Origin: Torymus aiolomorphi
Lineage: Eukaryota > Arthropoda > Insecta > Hymenoptera > Torymidae
Direction: 5' to 3'
DNA: 64,000 nt
Assembly (NCBI GenBank): GCA_036365515.1
Contig: CM070874.1
Location: 47,677,083 to 47,741,082, forward strand
Position numbers and translations under genes: made by a program. The notes beneath the pieces were generated by a model. That model saw only the letters and a program-made list of their open reading frames with translations. It made no database searches and had not been told where the DNA came from. Of this stretch, positions 63,601 through 64,000 are shown piece after piece (positions within the stretch are counted from its first letter, which is position 1; the number at the start of each line of letters is the position of its first letter).

Positions 63601-64000
63601 CATTTCAACAAAGCTGTTGTTGATACAAGCTGCTGAAGCTCGGATACAAACTAGGAAATAAGCAAGTTTATCGAGGTATTTGCATAATTCAATTTCAATG
63701 CGTAAATACCGAAAACATTAGTCACACTTCGTCTGACCTAGATTATGACTATAACACTCCGATTGATAGCTCTATTGTGCATCCTGCTACCGAGCATACA
63801 TCATTTATGATCATGCAAATATCGTTCGCGAACCAATGTTGGATTTAGTGCGCTTTATCGATCATGCGCGGCTCGAGAGCGATTTCACGATTATTTTTCG
63901 TGGAAAGCAAGTGAGGAGATGAGGCGATTTTGCAACGCATTATTCTATGTAGCGTCGCATATATTAATAATTCAGTCAAACAGAGAGCACTACAATGTCG

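Larger units (their letters stand above)
42243..64000 (-). other. robo: Upstream intron of robo (partial)
   Basis: By orientation, this whole stretch lies 5' of the Ig1 exon. No translated segment in it resembles a Robo signal peptide or another Robo domain, and no other protein family was recognised. It is interpreted as one long intron running off the window edge. It may hide short 5' untranslated or signal-peptide exons that cannot be identified by eye. Long first introns are common in Robo genes of insects and vertebrates. Confidence 0.6.
50201..64000. other. Intronic stretch without recognised gene
   Basis: GC-rich blocks with many CGCGCG runs (50400-50980, 51540-51980, 52560-53100, 53350-54160, 56830-57110, 59200-59640, 60420-61240, 61610-62350) alternate with AT-rich blocks (50990-51480, 52040-52330, 54360-54850, 55580-55960, 56380-56640, 58280-58450, 61240-61600, 62560-62870, 63320-63760). 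An ATG frame running into a consensus-like donor at 50650-50782 is discussed in the findings. No gene, tRNA or other element is supported. Confidence 0.55.

Noticed and set aside
1..64000. Transfer RNA genes, rRNA, CRISPR arrays or bacterial insertions
   Set aside because: No T-loop-like GGTTCGAATCC with matching acceptor stems was seen on either strand. There is no regularly spaced direct-repeat array and no block with bacterial gene density.

Overview
This window is non-coding animal DNA with one protein-coding exon that I can recognise. There is no operon structure, ribosome binding sites or dense coding. Exon and intron signals, frequent microsatellites and several foldback or MITE-like repeats point to a eukaryotic nuclear genome. 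The exon encodes the first immunoglobulin domain of a Roundabout (Robo) axon-guidance receptor and resembles insect and vertebrate Robo proteins. The surrounding DNA is unusually rich in CpG and in CGCGCG runs, alternating with AT-rich stretches. That pattern is typical of several Hymenoptera such as chalcid or parasitoid wasps and bees, so a hymenopteran insect is my best guess. This is inference from composition, not a species identification.

The Robo exon lies on the minus strand at 41940-42242 (303 nt, phase 1 at both ends). Lower coordinates are therefore downstream of it and higher coordinates upstream. I find no second Ig domain, fibronectin III domain, transmembrane segment or convincing signal-peptide exon in any frame. 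The simplest reading is that 42243-64000 is part of the upstream intron (at least 21.7 kb) and 1-41939 is part of the downstream intron (at least 41.9 kb). Very short exons or untranslated exons could be missed.

The most structured non-coding DNA is as follows. (1) At 76-1242, an AT-rich region carries many TTACTGT/ACAGTAA motifs, a 33-bp tandem repeat, a perfect 16-bp palindrome and a TA-flanked MITE-like element (932-1190). (2) A second TA-flanked MITE-like element lies at 7442-7753 and has similar termini. (3) A 1.4-kb foldback element at 33543-34942 has arms of about 500 bp built partly from nested AGTCT/AGACT motifs. (4) A second long hairpin at 38654-39240 has arms of about 250 bp. (5) A small foldback fragment lies at about 49580-49745, followed by a 63-bp tandem repeat at 50079-50200. 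(6) A 22-base G run lies at 38098-38119, with long TG, TA, GA and CT microsatellites elsewhere.

Only one gene is supported, so there is no gene set working together to describe. Robo receptors bind the secreted ligand Slit through their first Ig domains and mediate repulsion of axons and migrating cells. This window supplies the exon for the ligand-binding domain inside very long introns. No tRNA, rRNA, CRISPR array or prokaryotic feature was seen.
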